In this document: positions 1 through 5,744 of the stretch, piece after piece
Numbering within the stretch: the first letter of the stretch is position 1
Layout: each line of letters starts with the position of its first letter
DNA from: Victivallaceae bacterium
Lineage (GTDB): Bacteria; Verrucomicrobiota; Lentisphaeria; Victivallales; Victivallaceae
DNA: 5,985 nucleotides
Reading direction: 5' to 3'
Assembly: GCA_028717165.1 (NCBI GenBank)
Contig: JAQUOK010000225.1
Span: forward strand, 1 to 5,985
The notes under the pieces: model-generated
The model's database searches: none
Told to the model about the DNA's origin: nothing
The model's input: the letters and a program-made list of their open reading frames with translations, nothing else
Program-made: the position numbers and the translations under genes

Positions 1-465
1 GTACATTTCAGTATGCGGCAGTTCAAAGTATTCCCCGATCCCCTGAGTTATCGGATGAGAAGGTTCAATATTCCACAGTCTTTCCTTTTCCGCGATCTCA
101 CGCCATTTCAGGGAACAGGCCGTACCGGTAACCGCCTTGAATATTTTGGAAAAATGGCCGGAATGGAGAACTATCAGCCCCATGCCTTCAAGCACCCGCT
201 TATGGACGCGCTTAACTACTTCGTCGGCAACTTTCGCATGGTGGCAGTGCCCCCACCAGATCAGCACATCGGTGGAATTTACGACCTCCTCCGTCAAACC
301 GTGTTCCGGTTCGTCCAGAGTCGCATAGCGGATATTCAAATCGTCAGCGCTGATTCCGGCGCCGATCTTTTTATGCATTCCCTCCGGATAAAGTTTCTTT
401 ACCGCTTCCTGCTCCTTTTCGTGACGAAATTCATTCCAAATCGTTACATTAATCTTGTCCGCCAT
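1..465 (-). CDS. ThuA-domain protein (trehalose-utilisation-like), C-terminus cut by window
   Basis: The reverse strand reads openly from an ATG at 465 to base 1, giving 155 residues with no stop. The N-terminus MADKINVTIWNEFRHEKE, followed by YPEGMHKKI, ATLDEPEHGLTEEV, DVLIWWGHCHHAKV, GLIVLHSGHFSKIFK and LKWRE, is the typical pattern of the ThuA family, which has a class-I glutamine-amidotransferase-like fold. Family members are usually about 240 residues, so roughly a third is missing. In rhizobia ThuA acts with a dehydrogenase in catabolism of trehalose and related disaccharides through keto-sugars; the substrate here cannot be read from sequence. The conserved His-rich WWGH.HH segment is intact. 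An ATG at 474 is also in frame, but TGGAG at 476-480 sits 10 bases before the ATG at 465 and only 1 base before the other, so 465 is preferred. It lacks a signal peptide and is probably cytoplasmic. It has its own promoter and is not obviously part of the phosphatase operon. Confidence 0.9.
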   Translation of the reverse strand, partial: MADKINVTIWNEFRHEKEQEAVKKLYPEGMHKKIGAGISADDLNIRYATLDEPEHGLTEEVVNSTDVLIWWGHCHHAKVADEVVKRVHKRVLEGMGLIVLHSGHFSKIFKAVTGTACSLKWREIAEKERLWNIEPSHPITQGIGEYFELPHTEMY

Positions 466-521
466 TTGCTGCATGCTCCATTTATTAATTTTTTGTGACG
501 CAAGAAAAAGATTTATATAAC

Positions 522-549
522 ATTATATATGTATGGAACAAAATGTCAA
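522..549 (-). promoter_or_regulatory. Consensus sigma70 promoter of the ThuA gene
   Basis: On the minus strand TTGACA (544-549) is followed after exactly 16 bases by TATAAT (522-527). Both hexamers match the sigma70 consensus perfectly. The -10 box lies about 57 bases before the chosen ThuA start at 465, leaving a short AT-rich leader. Such a strong core promoter usually needs a repressor, which fits the repeats next to it. The assignment rests on sequence match only. Confidence 0.75.
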
Positions 550-552
550 CAC

Positions 553-596
553 TCACAATATATACAAAATGTGATATTAGGTTACCATATGTGATA
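553..596. promoter_or_regulatory. Operator-like repeat cluster upstream of the ThuA promoter
   Basis: ATGTGATA occurs twice in direct orientation, at 569-576 and 589-596, exactly 20 bp apart (about two helical turns). TCACA at 553-557 together with TGTGA at 570-574 forms an imperfect 22-bp inverted repeat that ends 3 bases from the -35 box. A GGTTACC heptamer (580-586) lies between the two direct copies. The arrangement suggests a regulator binding on one DNA face next to the promoter. The half-sites are in the opposite order from a CRP site, so CRP is not implied. The binding protein is unknown. Confidence 0.4.
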
Positions 597-616
597 AGAG
601 CCGTATCCGGCCGTTT

Positions 617-1978
617 CTATTTGCCCGCTTTAATTATGGATTTCAATTTAAGCGCGATTTGAGTATTATCGCAATGCCCGGAAAAAAGTTCGGAGCCGAC
701 CCCGCCGGCCATAAGCGGAACCGGCATCCTGGAATGCCGGGTTGTAGTCCATTCCAGCCCGCAGCGGCAATTGAAAATACGCTGCAGGCAAAACAGCAGA
801 GGCTTATAGGAAGAATAAAGTATGGAGGGCATCAGGCTTTTCTTGTTTTTTCCGGTAAACGCTTTCCATGATTCGTGCAGTTCACTGAATTCTTCGGGCG
901 AAAAATTTTTTAATTTGTAATTATCCCCAACTGAAGAAACCGTTTCCGCAAAGGATGAATTCCCTTTTTTATATTCGGCTATTTTCGCGTTCATGACCTT
1001 ATAGCTGGATTGCTGGCGCAACAAAGCGACAACCGGAATGCCGGGAACGGCATGAAAACGCAAACCCCCGGTTTCATGATCGGCAGTAACCACAATAGTG
1101 GTTGAACGCGGATGTTTTTTCCAGAAGTCGACAGCAACTTTGACCGCATCGTCAAAAGCTTTGACTTCCCGCACCATACAACCGCCGTCGTTGGAATGCG
1201 CACACCAGTCGATTTTGCCGCCTTCGACCATCAGGAAAAAACCTTTGCTCTTACCGGAGCCGGTATAAAGATGCCTGATCCCCAAAGCGGTATAATCGGC
1301 AAGGGAAAGGCCTTCGTTCTTTTTATTGTCGATGACATAAGGCATTTCCGCATGGACAATATATTTTTTGCCGGGATCGAGCCGCGGCATTTCAGAGGAA
1401 GATTCGAGCATAACGTAATTCTTTTCCAGCAGCTTCCGGGTAAGCTCCCCGCATCCGTTCTTAAAGATCAGAGAACCCCCGCCGAAATATTCGAAACCGC
1501 TGGCGGCAAGATCACAGGCAATCTCCTCATACATGCTGCGCTGCAATTGATGCGCATAAAAACCGGCAGGGGTCGCGTGATTCAACGGCGCGTTACTGAC
1601 AATGCCGACTTTCCAGCCCTGTTTCTTCGCCATTTCCGCAACCGTCTCCAGGGGCTTTTCCTCATGGTCTAATCCCAATACGCCAAGCCGGGTTTTACGC
1701 CCGCAGGCCATTGCCGTTACGGCCGCGGCGGAATCGGTAGTTTTTCCTCCATACGCCCAAGTATCCACGGAACCTTTTACCGGCAGCGTATTCATCCATA
1801 GTTTGTACCGCCAGGCTTTTTCCGCAGCCTCAATATGCGCCCTTCCCATTCCGTCCCCGATGAACAGAAAAACGTATTTCGCTCCTTTGTCCTGAAGATC
1901 GGCGGCCAATACGCCGGTCATACCGCATACGGCGATAAAAACGAAAATCAACTTTTTGCCAATGCTGTTCTTAAACAT
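617..1978 (-). CDS. Exported alkaline phosphatase (PhoA-type superfamily)
   Basis: This is a 453-residue metal-dependent phosphomonoesterase. A signal peptide (basic MFKNSIGKK, hydrophobic core 10-24, cleavage near VLAA|D at residue 26) points to the periplasm or outside. Active-site features appear in family order: metal Asp42 in FIGDGMG, nucleophile Ser83 in TTDSAAAVTAMACG, His134/Thr136 in NHATPAGFYAH, the likely phosphate-binding Arg147, Glu252-Asp257-His261 in VEGGKIDWCAH, Asp300-His301 in TADHETGG, and His415 before MPVPL. It ends with the typical SELFSGHCDNTQI segment, so it looks complete and active. Length is normal for the family. The start at 1978 is chosen because AGGAGGT (1984-1990 on the reverse strand) lies 5 bases upstream and the signal peptide begins there. 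A longer reading from a TTG at 2059 would overlap the transporter. It follows the transporter gene by 47 bases and is probably the last gene of the lipoprotein-transporter-phosphatase operon. The protein has about ten cysteines, so disulfides are possible. Its true substrate is unknown. Confidence 0.93.
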   Translation of the reverse strand: MFKNSIGKKLIFVFIAVCGMTGVLAADLQDKGAKYVFLFIGDGMGRAHIEAAEKAWRYKLWMNTLPVKGSVDTWAYGGKTTDSAAAVTAMACGRKTRLGVLGLDHEEKPLETVAEMAKKQGWKVGIVSNAPLNHATPAGFYAHQLQRSMYEEIACDLAASGFEYFGGGSLIFKNGCGELTRKLLEKNYVMLESSSEMPRLDPGKKYIVHAEMPYVIDNKKNEGLSLADYTALGIRHLYTGSGKSKGFFLMVEGGKIDWCAHSNDGGCMVREVKAFDDAVKVAVDFWKKHPRSTTIVVTADHETGGLRFHAVPGIPVVALLRQQSSYKVMNAKIAEYKKGNSSFAETVSSVGDNYKLKNFSPEEFSELHESWKAFTGKNKKSLMPSILYSSYKPLLFCLQRIFNCRCGLEWTTTRHSRMPVPLMAGGVGSELFSGHCDNTQIALKLKSIIKAGK

Positions 1979-1983
1979 CCCAG

Positions 1984-1990
1984 ACCTCCT
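1984..1990 (-). promoter_or_regulatory. Strong Shine-Dalgarno that fixes the phosphatase start
   Basis: The reverse strand reads AGGAGGT, a full anti-16S match, five bases before the ATG at 1978. It separates the real start from the upstream in-frame TTG. It suggests that the phosphatase is translated independently and strongly within the polycistronic message. Confidence 0.85.
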
Positions 1991-2025
1991 TACACACCAT
2001 ATAAACACTATAACAAATTTTACGA

Positions 2026-2922
2026 TTATGCAAGGGCAAAAATCACAATCGAAACGCAAATAAGCAAGGCGGCCGCAATTCTTCTGAACAGCAGCGCATA
2101 CGGCAGTTTTTCTTCGTATTCAGTCAAATGAAGCCTGGCCAGCGCCGCTCCTAAAATCACCGCGATGATTCCGCGCACGGACTGGACTATATTCCCGAAA
2201 AGCGGCCCGATAAGGGCAAAGCTGGTAAACAGAAAAAGCATTGCCGCAAACCAGAAACAGGAAAACGGCAAAGCCGGTTTCAAATGTCTTATTTTCAGCG
2301 GCCGCATAAAGGCTATGATAAGCAATGAGAAAATTCCGAGGTAAAAATAAGCGAGTGAAGCGGCAGTAATTATCGACAATACGCCTTTGCCGTTTTCCAG
2401 CTCTACGCATTCTATGAGTTTTTTTATGCATATATCGGAAAGGGAATAGCCGACAACCGCGCACAATATCCACAAAACGGCAGCGAACGGGATGCCTTTC
2501 CCGGACCAGTTGGAAAGCAACGCTCCGCCAAAACAAAGCAGTACCGCGCCCCATTGCCCGGCTGAAATCCCGTTTTCCAGAAAAAGCACACCGAAAACCG
2601 CGATAAATATTATTTTCACTCCCAGCAGCGGCGCCACCCGTGAAGCTTCCGTCCGGCTTACGGCCATAAAAAAACCCATTTGTCCGACCAGGTAAAATCC
2701 GTCAACCGCAAGCAGCAACAGCCAATAATCCCTGAAAGGCGGCAAATCATTAGCCAGAAGCAGCAAGCCAAGCAGTACTGACGCAAAAACCCCGGTTATG
2801 AGATGTGAAGCGATAAGCAGTTGAAAAGAATTCCCGTCTCGGTGAATATATTTTTTCGAGTAAATATAAGAAATGCTCTGAGCGAACGCCGCCACTAAAC
2901 CGCACAATATTCCGGGAATCAT
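2026..2922 (-). CDS. DMT-superfamily (EamA-like) inner-membrane transporter
   Basis: The 298-residue protein is almost entirely hydrophobic and shows about ten membrane helices, roughly at 1-20, 35-58, 66-88, 95-114, 120-137, 145-165, 182-206, 218-238, 242-263 and 280-297. Two five-helix halves are visible. The first half has the EamA signature around 92-135 (EASRVAPLLGVKIIFIAVFG, then E116, the polar G-S-Q turn 118-123, and GG at 132-133). The second has NIVQSVRGIIAVILGA (244-259), followed by a charged loop before the last helix. This is the architecture of drug/metabolite exporters and permeases of the inner membrane; the transported substrate cannot be inferred. The ATG at 2922 is only 3 bases after the stop of the lipoprotein gene and has only a weak purine stretch (AAAGAA) upstream, so translational coupling is likely. 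Together with an exported phosphatase it may handle a phosphorylated metabolite or its product, but that is speculation. Confidence 0.85.
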   Translation of the reverse strand: MIPGILCGLVAAFAQSISYIYSKKYIHRDGNSFQLLIASHLITGVFASVLLGLLLLANDLPPFRDYWLLLLAVDGFYLVGQMGFFMAVSRTEASRVAPLLGVKIIFIAVFGVLFLENGISAGQWGAVLLCFGGALLSNWSGKGIPFAAVLWILCAVVGYSLSDICIKKLIECVELENGKGVLSIITAASLAYFYLGIFSLLIIAFMRPLKIRHLKPALPFSCFWFAAMLFLFTSFALIGPLFGNIVQSVRGIIAVILGAALARLHLTEYEEKLPYALLFRRIAAALLICVSIVIFALA

Positions 2923-2925
2923 ATT

Positions 2926-4332
2926 TTAAGGTTCTTTATCGGATTTGGTTTTGACCGCGCTTTCCTCCGGGCTTAACTCCTGAATATGTTCAAGACTGGT
3001 TTTCTTAGCTTTCAAAGTCTGGTCAGTACGCTGTTTCTTCTCTTCTCTCAACAGTTTCTCAAGCGGATCCTCAACAGTATTATTACCGGATTCATCAACT
3101 TTGGATTTATCTTTGGCTACGGAATCCTTATGTTCCTCAGGAGTTAGCTCCTGAATATGCTTAAGGCTGGTCTTATTCGCTTTCAAAGTCTTTTTGGGGA
3201 GCAGTTCTTCCTGTATTTTTTCCTGATCCTTCAATACTTTTTCAGACGAATTCACATCCGCAGCCCTGGTCTTTTTGTACACGGATCCCTTATGTTCTTC
3301 AGGACTTAACTCCTGAATATGCTTAAGGCTGGTTTTTTTAACCTTCGCCGTACCCTCAGACTTCTTATCCTGTTTCTCCTGTTCATTTAACAATTTATCC
3401 AGTAAATCCTCTTTGACTTTCGGAGTTTCAGGCGTTGATGTCTTCAATTCATCGGGCAGCGGCTCTTTGTGTTCCGACGGAGTCAGTTCCTGGACGTCTT
3501 TCATACTGGTATCATCCGCTTTCTGCGGCGTCGCGGGAATCAGTTTTTCCTCCTGTTCCTTTTCCAGTTTGTCCAGAGGTTCCTTACTGCTGTCAGGCAT
3601 CCTCAACGGCCAGGTATCCTTAAGCGGCGTCTTTTTATCCTTTTCCGCCTCATTCAGAAGTGCTGAAATAGGATCTTTCTCATTCAGCGGCGTCATGGTT
3701 TTATTTATTTTTTCCCGGTATTCCTCAATACTCAATGAACGTGTCCTTGTGTCCGTCCTGTATTTTTCCGAAACATCCTGTCCGCCTATTTCATTGTTGA
3801 ATTCGTCTTCGGGATCTTTGGCAACCTTGGCTTTTTTCGGAGCCTCCTCCAGCACCTCCATTTGCGAAGGTTCAAACGGCGGAGAAGTTACCACGATAAT
3901 CTCAAGTATTTTATTGACATTGTTAGTTATCAGCATCGGGATATCAGGCGGTACATATACCATTATGCCTTTCTTGAGAATGATCATATTGGTATTGTTG
4001 ACCAGCAGCTTGCCGCCGCCGGAAATAGCATAAATTATCTGGGCGCTGCTCTGCTTGTACTTCGGCGGGCTCACACCGGGTGGAATTTTAAGCAGCGTCA
4101 TACTGCAATACATCATTACATTGTCCGTTTGCGGGAAAAATACCTTTACGATTTCCGTTTCCTTGAGTTTCCTGTTCTCAATAAGCGGCAGTTCGTAAAT
4201 ATCCTTGATAATTACGGCCCTGCCGTCAGGGTTGACAAGTTTGACATCCTGAGGGGCAGGCCCCGAACTGACACATCCCCCAAACAAAAAACCGATTACC
4301 GCAAGACAAATGATAAAGAGCATATTTCTCAT
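2926..4332 (-). CDS. Lipoprotein with degenerate cupin domain and charged repeat tail
   Basis: The predicted protein has 468 residues. Residues 1-20 form a lipoprotein signal (MRNMLFIICLAVIGFLFGGC), with Cys20 as acylation site and Val at +2, consistent with outer-membrane sorting. Residues about 70-150 look like one cupin barrel: a glycine/proline turn PPGVSPPKYKQSSAQIIYAISGGG and a second GIMVYVPPDIPMLITNN. The metal-binding histidines and glutamate of both cupin motifs are absent, so it is unlikely to be a metalloenzyme and may bind a ligand or act structurally. Residues about 165-468 are very rich in Lys and Glu, probably disordered or helical, with about five repeat units; four carry a TSLKHIQELSPEEHK-like core starting at 275, 334, 388 and 445. 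The start at 4332 is chosen for AAGGA (4340-4344) seven bases upstream; a GTG at 4359 has no such support and would place nine residues before the signal peptide. It is the first gene of a likely three-gene operon. No named family is recognised for the whole protein. Confidence 0.85.
   Translation of the reverse strand: MRNMLFIICLAVIGFLFGGCVSSGPAPQDVKLVNPDGRAVIIKDIYELPLIENRKLKETEIVKVFFPQTDNVMMYCSMTLLKIPPGVSPPKYKQSSAQIIYAISGGGKLLVNNTNMIILKKGIMVYVPPDIPMLITNNVNKILEIIVVTSPPFEPSQMEVLEEAPKKAKVAKDPEDEFNNEIGGQDVSEKYRTDTRTRSLSIEEYREKINKTMTPLNEKDPISALLNEAEKDKKTPLKDTWPLRMPDSSKEPLDKLEKEQEEKLIPATPQKADDTSMKDVQELTPSEHKEPLPDELKTSTPETPKVKEDLLDKLLNEQEKQDKKSEGTAKVKKTSLKHIQELSPEEHKGSVYKKTRAADVNSSEKVLKDQEKIQEELLPKKTLKANKTSLKHIQELTPEEHKDSVAKDKSKVDESGNNTVEDPLEKLLREEKKQRTDQTLKAKKTSLEHIQELSPEESAVKTKSDKEP
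2959..3510 (-). repeat. Four-copy in-gene repeat coding for the TSLKHIQEL motif
   Basis: Cores lie at 3466-3510 (TSMKDVQELTPSEHK), 3289-3333 (TSLKHIQELSPEEHK), 3127-3171 (TSLKHIQELTPEEHK) and 2959-3000 (TSLEHIQELSPEES). They start every 54-59 codons, with variable acidic/basic linkers that themselves carry a DPLEKLLREE-like stretch. A weaker fifth unit (DPISALLNEAEKDKKTPLKD) precedes them. The two middle cores are 42 of 45 bases identical, including an identical 20-mer at 3151-3170 and 3313-3332. The first copy is the most diverged, which suggests stepwise internal duplication. Confidence 0.85.
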
Positions 4333-4365
4333 AATAAAATCCTTGATTTTTGAACTCACTCCGAT

Positions 4366-4393
4366 ACAATACTCCGCTTATTTCCAAATGCAA
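4366..4393 (-). promoter_or_regulatory. Possible promoter of the lipoprotein-transporter-phosphatase operon
   Basis: On the minus strand TTGCAT (4388-4393) and TATTGT (4366-4371) are separated by 16 bases, and the -10 box lies about 33 bases before the ATG at 4332. Both hexamers are reasonable but imperfect sigma70 boxes. The inverted-repeat element begins about 45 bases further upstream, so it could influence this promoter. Confidence 0.4.
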
Positions 4394-4438
4394 AAAGATA
4401 GTTATGATTTTCACCCGATTTTCCATAAACGAATAGAT

Positions 4439-4704
4439 TGACGACACCGATCAAAAGTCGGCATACAAGGTTTTTCGTGCAACTCGCACGCTCAGCGTCC
4501 TGGAAAAATGCGCTGTGCTGATTTTTCCAGGACATCGGTTGCCTTTCGCTTCGCTCAGGCTCAGCCTGCGCAGAGTAACGAGAGCGGTATTTATTCAGGC
4601 GCAACAAGTTGCGCACAAGTTTCGAGTCGTCAAGAGGCTCGACCAGCGTCCCGATACGTCGGTTTCGTTATATTTTTATTTTTTGATTTTTGTCGGTGTC
4701 GTCA
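4439..4704. repeat. 266-bp element bounded by 12-bp perfect inverted repeats (MITE-like)
   Basis: TGACGACACCGA (4439-4450) and TCGGTGTCGTCA (4693-4704) are exact inverted copies. GAT lies directly outside both ends (4436-4438 and 4705-4707), as a short target duplication would. The interior is more GC-rich than its AT-rich surroundings and packed with short palindromes: a 13-bp stem at 4497-4533, CGTGC/GCACG near 4475-4490, CAGGCT/AGCCTG near 4556-4568, and GCGCAAC/GTTGCGC near 4600-4615. There is no credible coding frame. It resembles non-autonomous miniature elements or dispersed intergenic palindromic repeats. Whether it is repeated in the genome cannot be told from one copy. Confidence 0.5.
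4497..4533. repeat. 13-bp perfect stem, 11-base loop
   Basis: GTCCTGGAAAAAT (4497-4509) pairs perfectly with ATTTTTCCAGGAC (4521-4533) around the loop GCGCTGTGCTG. The T-run lies inside the stem rather than after it, so it is not a standard intrinsic terminator on either strand. It is the strongest hairpin of the inverted-repeat element. Confidence 0.7.
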
Positions 4705-4773
4705 GATTGCAATGCTTCAGTTTCCGCACAATAGTCGTTACTGAAAAAGTCTATTTTGCCTCATAATCAAGGC

Positions 4774-5009
4774 AGTAAGGCCGACGCGTAGTACCTGAAA
4801 CTAACAAAGAGTATGGACAAAAGAGACTGTAAGCTTTTATCGGGAAAAATATTCTTAAAGCAACTTTTTTATGAGAAATATAAGAACAAGCTGAAAAGCT
4901 TGCAATAAAAAACCGAAAAAAGCGTTGTCAACGCACTGACTCAAGCGAGACGCCTGAGCTACATTTGAGTTTGCCATGTTAAGAAAAACATGCCCACGGC
5001 GTTTTTTTT
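4774..5009 (+). ncRNA. Possible structured small RNA in the long intergenic gap
   Basis: This stretch has no convincing gene but several complementary segments. TGTAAGCTTTT (4828-4838) can pair with AAAAGCTTGCA (4894-4904) as an 11-bp helix with one G-U pair. TTCTTA (4852-4857) can pair with TAAGAA (4881-4886) inside it. Alternatively CAAGCT-GAAA-AGCTTG (4887-4902) forms a local GAAA tetraloop hairpin. GCGTT/AACGC (4922-4934), ACTCAA/TTGAGT (4939-4970) and CATGTT/AACATG (4975-4992) follow, and then a terminator-like end. A weak promoter (TTACTG at 4738-4743, 18 bases, CATAAT at 4762-4767) would start a transcript near 4774. No known RNA family is recognised, and AT-rich DNA gives chance pairings, so confidence is low. 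Confidence 0.25.
4950..5009 (+). terminator. Terminator-like GGCGT stem end with T8 run
   Basis: GGCGT (4998-5002) runs into eight consecutive T residues (5002-5009) and can pair with ACGCC (4950-4954). The enclosed CATGTT-AAGAAA-AACATG hairpin (4975-4992) shortens the loop. The stem is short and the loop large, so it is less typical than a compact terminator. It lies upstream of the gntR promoter and could end any plus-strand transcript from the gap. Confidence 0.4.
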
Positions 5010-5019
5010 GTATTTTCTA

Positions 5020-5048
5020 TTGAAAAACACTTGATTTTATTGAATAAT
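5020..5048 (+). promoter_or_regulatory. Likely promoter of the gntR-KAS III operon
   Basis: TTGAAA (5020-5025) and AATAAT (5043-5048) are separated by 17 bases. The predicted start point falls in the palindrome at 5051-5060, about 40 bases before the gntR ATG. An overlapping alternative is TTGATT (5031-5036) with TATACG (5054-5059), also with 17-base spacing. Both would be covered by the operator described next. Confidence 0.45.
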
Positions 5049-5066
5049 GATTGTATACGATTAATA
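5041..5066. promoter_or_regulatory. Palindromic GTATAC operator, probable GntR/FadR site
   Basis: TTGTATACGA (5051-5060) has the GT...AC dyad with T and A outer positions that is typical of FadR-subfamily operators. It sits in a broader imperfect 22-bp palindrome centred on GTATAC. It overlaps the predicted transcription start of the FadR-type regulator gene, so autorepression is the simplest reading. This is inferred from motif and position. Confidence 0.5.
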
Positions 5067-5094
5067 AACAATAAAAATTCAAGCGGCATGAATT

Positions 5095-5724
5095 ATGAAA
5101 AAATCTCTTATCGCTTCAATAGCGCAAAAACTTAAACGGAAGATCAGCAGCGGGGAAATCAGTTCCCGGATCATCGAACAGGACATAGCTCAGGAATACG
5201 GCGTCAGCCGTACTCCGGTCAGGGAAGTAATCCGCGAACTGGTCAAGGAAGGACTGTTAACCTCAATTCCCAACCTCGGCACTTTCGTAAAACAGTATTC
5301 CATTCAGGAAATAAAAAACATCTATGAAATCCGCGGAGCACTGGAAGGTCTGGCCGCTGCATTGGCGGCCAGGCGCATAAACGCAAATGAAGGCGACTCT
5401 CTGCTCTGTCTGGCCAAAGATATTGAAAATAAACGGCTCGCCGAAAACTGGAACGCCGTCTATGAACTGGATAAACAGTTTCATAAATTCATTGCACTTT
5501 ATTCCCGTAACCAAAACCTCGAAAAAGCCCTGGATGATTATGATTTCAAGATAACCTGCGCTTATGCCAATCTTTTCCAGGCCGACCGTTTCAAGGGCAA
5601 TGAATTTAAGGGGATTTCACATATTGCGATTGCCGAAGCCGTGAAAAGCGGCGACAGCGAAAAGTCGGAAAAACTGATAAAAGAACATATAGCATGGGCC
5701 AAACAAAGGATCTTAACGGACTGA
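5095..5724 (+). CDS. GntR-family transcriptional regulator, FadR (FCD) subfamily
   Basis: The 209-residue cytoplasmic DNA-binding protein has an N-terminal winged helix at about 5-66, with the recognition region IIEQDIAQEYGVSRTPVREVIRELVKEGLL (26-55) and the wing NLGTFVKQ (60-67). The C-terminal all-helical FCD effector domain spans about 72-205. Its expected metal/ligand residues are visible: Asp126 and His130 in ELDKQFHKF, His176 in GISHIAIAEA and His198 in KEHIAWAK. FCD proteins typically sense organic acids or sugar acids; the effector is not readable here. The size is slightly short but complete for the subfamily. The ATG at 5095 fits the domain start, although the ribosome site is weak (AAGCGG about 10 bases upstream). 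A GTATAC palindrome over its promoter suggests autoregulation. It is followed after 20 bases by a ketoacyl-synthase-III-like gene on the same strand, the most likely co-regulated target. Confidence 0.92.
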   Translation: MKKSLIASIAQKLKRKISSGEISSRIIEQDIAQEYGVSRTPVREVIRELVKEGLLTSIPNLGTFVKQYSIQEIKNIYEIRGALEGLAAALAARRINANEGDSLLCLAKDIENKRLAENWNAVYELDKQFHKFIALYSRNQNLEKALDDYDFKITCAYANLFQADRFKGNEFKGISHIAIAEAVKSGDSEKSEKLIKEHIAWAKQRILTD

Positions 5725-5744
5725 AGGAAACAACTCAATTAATC

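Noticed and set aside
13..498. 161-codon open frame on the plus strand
   Set aside because: It lies antisense to the clearly recognisable ThuA-domain gene and has no domain-like pattern.
553..574. CRP-like site from TCACA and TGTGA
   Set aside because: A CRP site has TGTGA first and TCACA six bases later; here the half-sites are reversed and 12 bases apart.
597..616. Terminator after the phosphatase gene
   Set aside because: The GCCG-GATA-CGGC hairpin is only four to five pairs long and is not followed by a T-run on the minus strand.
1112..1672. 186-codon plus-strand open frame, with neighbours at 1602-1895 and 1835-2131
   Set aside because: They are antisense shadows of the alkaline phosphatase, whose active-site motifs are all intact.
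1979..2059. N-terminal extension of the phosphatase from a TTG at 2059
   Set aside because: It would overlap the transporter gene and precede the signal peptide, and the strong AGGAGGT marks the ATG at 1978.
2120..2554. 144-codon minus-strand frame inside the transporter gene
   Set aside because: It is a second frame of the same strand with an Arg/His-rich, non-membrane composition; the transporter frame is the coherent one.
2959..3510. CRISPR-like spaced repeats
   Set aside because: The repeats are in frame within a gene, imperfect, and spaced by more than 110 bases of coding sequence.
3413..4033. 206-codon serine-rich plus-strand frame
   Set aside because: It is the antisense of the Lys/Glu-rich repeat tail and cupin region; the biased composition explains the long open frame.
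4356..4616. 86-codon minus-strand frame and plus-strand frames at 4508-4766
   Set aside because: They lie in the hairpin-rich inverted-repeat element and show no start signal or family pattern.
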